A DNA stretch of 64,000 nucleotides, taken from Pseudomonas sp. CFBP13508 (GTDB lineage: Bacteria > Pseudomonadota > Gammaproteobacteria > Pseudomonadales > Pseudomonadaceae). The notes beneath the pieces are model-generated. The model ran no database searches and was not told the DNA's origin. It saw only the letters and a list, made by a program, of their open reading frames with translations. The stretch lies in NCBI RefSeq assembly GCF_005233515.1, contig NZ_QFZZ01000009.1, positions 124,001 through 188,000 on the forward strand. Reading direction: 5' to 3'. Within the stretch, counting starts at the first letter, position 1; each line of letters begins with the position of its first letter. The position numbers and the translations under genes are program-made. Below, one piece after another: positions 61,297-64,000 of the stretch.

Positions 61297-64000
61297 TCAT
61301 TGGTCCGGATCTGGCTTGATCGCGATATCAGGCACTGGCTGATAGAACGGCCCATAGTCCAACAACAATTCATCTCCCTTCTTGATATCCGAAAGCGCCA
61401 CATAGAACGTCAGGTTTTTCCCGACCGCAATGGAGATGACATTATTCGACTTCCACACAGGTCCGCTTTTCAGTTGCGAAGTGTTGATCAGGCTCAAGGT
61501 ATTGCCAGTGTGCAGCCCGCTCACCGTGCGCTTCACCGAACGTGTGCCGAAAATATAAGTCAGCACGGCCTCTGAACCTTGCTTGCGCTGCTCCTGAAAC
61601 AACGATGCCTCTGATGGATGGTACTTGCCCGCATAAGGTCCGAGTACTTCAAATTGGGAGATATCGCGCCGCGCCCATACCGAAGCGCCTCGGGTCGGCC
61701 CACCATCATCCAACGAGATGATTACCTCCAGGCACTCATCAAATCGGGACTGATGTTGACCCTCGGTACGCAGCCAGTCTTTTATCGACGCCTTGATCTG
61801 AGCCGAAACCCGCTTCTTCGTTGCACTGTCGAGTCCATCACGCAGACCATTCCAGTAGGCGATACGAATGTCATCAATGGGTCCTTCAAGTGACCGGGTC
61901 AAGCTGAGTCTCGGATTCGCCGGATCCTGCAGAATCGGCAGAGTATTGTCGATCTGATGGCGACGTAACGGCGTAGAGACACCGGGCTCGGTCTTGATTA
62001 CAACAGGCTCGACCGCCGAAGACGGCCCGGGGACTTCTGCATCCTCCGGCGTATCGGTCGAGCTGGCCTGGGCCGCCGCCTTCGGCGGCGGCGGCGGCGG
62101 CGGATCCAAAGGATCTGATGCTGGCCGCTTTCGTGTCGTGCTCGCACCCGCCTGCTCCGCCGCGATATGTTGCTCCGCTCGATCGAGACGGCGCGTGGCG
62201 GCCTCTTTCAAGGTGCCGTCTGCGTCAACCAAAATTGCCCAACGGCTCGGGTTGAGCTCGTATTTGCGTATGAACTGCTCAGGTGTCATTGAGTTGTCAG
62301 GCTGCAAGAACTGCTCTCGCCAATGGTGTAAATGGTCGTCGGTAATCGTCTTGTAGGTGCGCCCGACCAGCCTGTTCATCAGCGCCTCGCCGCTGGGGGC
62401 CAAACGGCCATTTAGCCGCACAAACGATTTCAGCCGTTCGGGATTCAGGTGGTAGTGATCAGCAAAAACTTTCATGGTCATTGCATCACGCGCCTGCTGG
62501 GTCATGCTCTGCCAACGACGAATGTTGACTTCGCTTATCTTATTGAAAGGCATTCCAGCAGGGCGATCACGCACAATCACGCCAGTAGCGCTCAGCGTGC
62601 CATCAGGCTCTACGTAATGTGCGAAGGTTTTAGGGAAGAGATTATGCTTGCGGGCAAACTCTTCAGGGGTCAGCCCTAACCGCTTCTTGAGCCATAATGT
62701 CTCCCAGGCCCGCAAATGTTCAGCCGTCACTTTGGTTGTTTTGGCGTCCAGATCCGCTTCGGTAACGTCAGGAGACGGCGTGCTGTTCTGCCCTGCACGA
62801 TCCAGACGTCGCACCGCTTCATCTTTTAATGAACCGTTGTCATTAACGTATCTTTTCCATTTGATTGGGTTCAGTTTGTTGCGCCTGACGAATTGTTCTG
62901 GCGTGACAGCGTCGTCCGCACTGGCAACGAGCTCGCTCCAATCGCGTAAATGCTTATTGGTAATCGGTTCATAGATACCACCCTCTGCCTTGAACAAAAG
63001 CGTCTCACCAATCGCAGTCAGGCGCCCGTCCGCATGCACGTGGTTTTTCAGTGTTCCCGGGTTCAAATGGTGATGACCGGCAAATCCTTCCAGGGTCGTT
63101 GCGTCTCGCACTTGCTCTGACATGCCTTGCCAGCTGCGGACGTGCGTGGCAGTCACCATATTGAACGGCATGTTGGCGGGGCGGTCGCGCACCAGCACGC
63201 CGACGTCACTCAGCCGGCCGTCAGACTTCACATAGTGGGCAAAGGTTTTCAAAGACAGGTGGTGCTGTTGGGCAAAGCCTGGCGGGGTCAGCTTGCGCTG
63301 CTCTTGAGGTGAATGCGCCTCCCAGGCCCGCAAATGCTCGGCGGTGATCCTGTTCCTGTGTGTACCCAGCGCCTGGACCGCGGGTAGTGCGGGGTTTTTC
63401 TTTGCCTGTTGCAGACGTTGCTCAGTCGCCTTTCTAAAGGAACCATCGGGGTTGACTTGAAACCTCCACAGGTTCGGGTTCAGCTCATGCTGACGCAGGA
63501 ACGCCTCCTCGGCAATCGATCCATCCCCTTGGGCCAAGAGCTTGCTCCACTCACGCAAATGCTCATCGGTAATCGTCTTGTAGGCCCCCCCACCCGCCTT
63601 GAACAACAGGGCTTCTCCGCCAGGAGTCAACGTCCCTTTGCTCCGTACGTACGATCTGAATGTATTGAGATACAAATGGTGATGTGCGGCAAATCCATCT
63701 ATGGTCATTGCATCGCGCGCCGGCTGTGTCATGTTTTGCCAACTACGGACGTGCTCGGCGGTTATCTCATTGTAGGGCGAGTCCATTGGACGGTCTCGCA
63801 CAAGTACGCCCGTAGCGCTTAGCTGACCGTCAGGTTGTACAAAGTGCTCAAAGGTTTTTATGGACAGATGATGTTCCTGCGCAAACCCCTTCCGTGTAAC
63901 CCGCAACTGTTCCTCGGCTGACAGGGCTTCCCACGCTCGCAGATTTGCGCCCGTGATTCTCTGCACGCTTGAACGGCCTGCTGCCGGCCCGGTGGTGCTG
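61297..64000 (-). CDS. Large repeat protein with C-terminal SET-like domain (5' end outside window)
   Basis: About 900 residues are visible; the frame is still open at the window edge, so the start is not seen (a GTG at 63966 is probably internal). The visible N-terminal part has three superrepeats of about 195-210 residues, each built of three related units around HLRAW, GFAxxHHL and DGxLSxxG/VRDRP. A Pro/Ala-rich linker (PPPPPPPKAAAQ) follows, then about 200 residues resembling a SET methyltransferase fold: RGASVWARRD, GPYAGKYH, SLINTSQL, VALSDIKKGDELLLDYG. SET enzymes methylate lysines on proteins. The DNA is visibly more AT-rich than apt and anr, which suggests transfer. It could be a secreted effector, but no secretion signal can be checked here. 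Confidence 0.75.
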   Translation of the reverse strand, partial: STTGPAAGRSSVQRITGANLRAWEALSAEEQLRVTRKGFAQEHHLSIKTFEHFVQPDGQLSATGVLVRDRPMDSPYNEITAEHVRSWQNMTQPARDAMTIDGFAAHHHLYLNTFRSYVRSKGTLTPGGEALLFKAGGGAYKTITDEHLREWSKLLAQGDGSIAEEAFLRQHELNPNLWRFQVNPDGSFRKATEQRLQQAKKNPALPAVQALGTHRNRITAEHLRAWEAHSPQEQRKLTPPGFAQQHHLSLKTFAHYVKSDGRLSDVGVLVRDRPANMPFNMVTATHVRSWQGMSEQVRDATTLEGFAGHHHLNPGTLKNHVHADGRLTAIGETLLFKAEGGIYEPITNKHLRDWSELVASADDAVTPEQFVRRNKLNPIKWKRYVNDNGSLKDEAVRRLDRAGQNSTPSPDVTEADLDAKTTKVTAEHLRAWETLWLKKRLGLTPEEFARKHNLFPKTFAHYVEPDGTLSATGVIVRDRPAGMPFNKISEVNIRRWQSMTQQARDAMTMKVFADHYHLNPERLKSFVRLNGRLAPSGEALMNRLVGRTYKTITDDHLHHWREQFLQPDNSMTPEQFIRKYELNPSRWAILVDADGTLKEAATRRLDRAEQHIAAEQAGASTTRKRPASDPLDPPPPPPPKAAAQASSTDTPEDAEVPGPSSAVEPVVIKTEPGVSTPLRRHQIDNTLPILQDPANPRLSLTRSLEGPIDDIRIAYWNGLRDGLDSATKKRVSAQIKASIKDWLRTEGQHQSRFDECLEVIISLDDGGPTRGASVWARRDISQFEVLGPYAGKYHPSEASLFQEQRKQGSEAVLTYIFGTRSVKRTVSGLHTGNTLSLINTSQLKSGPVWKSNNVISIAVGKNLTFYVALSDIKKGDELLLDYGPFYQPVPDIAIKPDPDQ

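Noticed and set aside
1..64000. tRNA, rRNA, transposase or prophage genes
   Set aside because: None recognised on either strand; mobile-looking DNA is limited to REP-type and other dispersed repeats.

Overview
The window reads as chromosomal DNA of a fluorescent Pseudomonas (P. fluorescens complex). The evidence is high-GC coding sequence, pyoverdine-type non-ribosomal peptide synthetases (NRPSs) behind PvdS-type iron-starvation boxes, two tandem ccoNOQP operons followed by ccoGHIS-hemN-anr-apt, and many copies of the Pseudomonas REP sequence in inverted pairs.

Region 1 (1-29000) is a pyoverdine side-chain locus. The 3' end of a TonB-dependent siderophore receptor (+ strand) is separated by a repeat-filled spacer from a long minus-strand operon. 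In transcription order the operon holds a type II thioesterase, a SyrP-like Fe(II)/2-oxoglutarate hydroxylase, three NRPSs (C-A-T; C-A-T-E-C-A-T; C-A-T-E-C-A-T-C-A-T-E) and an HSL-family alpha/beta hydrolase. The ten-residue specificity codes I read by eye predict Lys, Asp, Ala, Thr, Ala and N5-OH-Orn. With the E domains and the hydroxylase this gives Lys / D-OH-Asp / Ala / D-allo-Thr / Ala / D-OH-Orn, a pyoverdine-like chain. No thioesterase domain ends the assembly line, and the fifth module looks as if an epimerase was cut out of it. A JmjC-type protein with an SCP2 domain is transcribed divergently from its own perfect iron-starvation box.

Region 2 (29000-43450) is a mixed stretch: an MFS transporter, a class I terpene synthase of the 2-methylisoborneol/2-methylenebornane type with an upstream palindrome, a short-chain dehydrogenase overlapping a GH15 glucoamylase-like gene, a lipoprotein, several alpha/beta hydrolases, a GlxA-type regulator divergent from an isonitrile hydratase-like gene, a CPBP protease, an Aer-like chemoreceptor and a DUF6124-like small protein with a possible leader ORF. 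Much of the intergenic space is REP pairs and other dispersed repeats.

Region 3 (43400-61082) is the microaerobic respiration block: two complete ccoNOQP sets, the assembly genes ccoG, ccoH, ccoI and ccoS, a TauE/SafE-family membrane protein, oxygen-independent hemN and the regulator anr, followed by apt. ANR/FNR boxes precede the first ccoN, the second ccoN and hemN, so the regulator encoded at the end of the block probably controls it. An AT-richer secreted metallophosphatase gene sits between the second oxidase operon and ccoG.

Region 4 (61297-64000) is the C-terminal part of a large protein with three ~200-residue repeats, a proline-rich linker and a SET-like domain. It is cut by the window end and looks unlike its neighbours.
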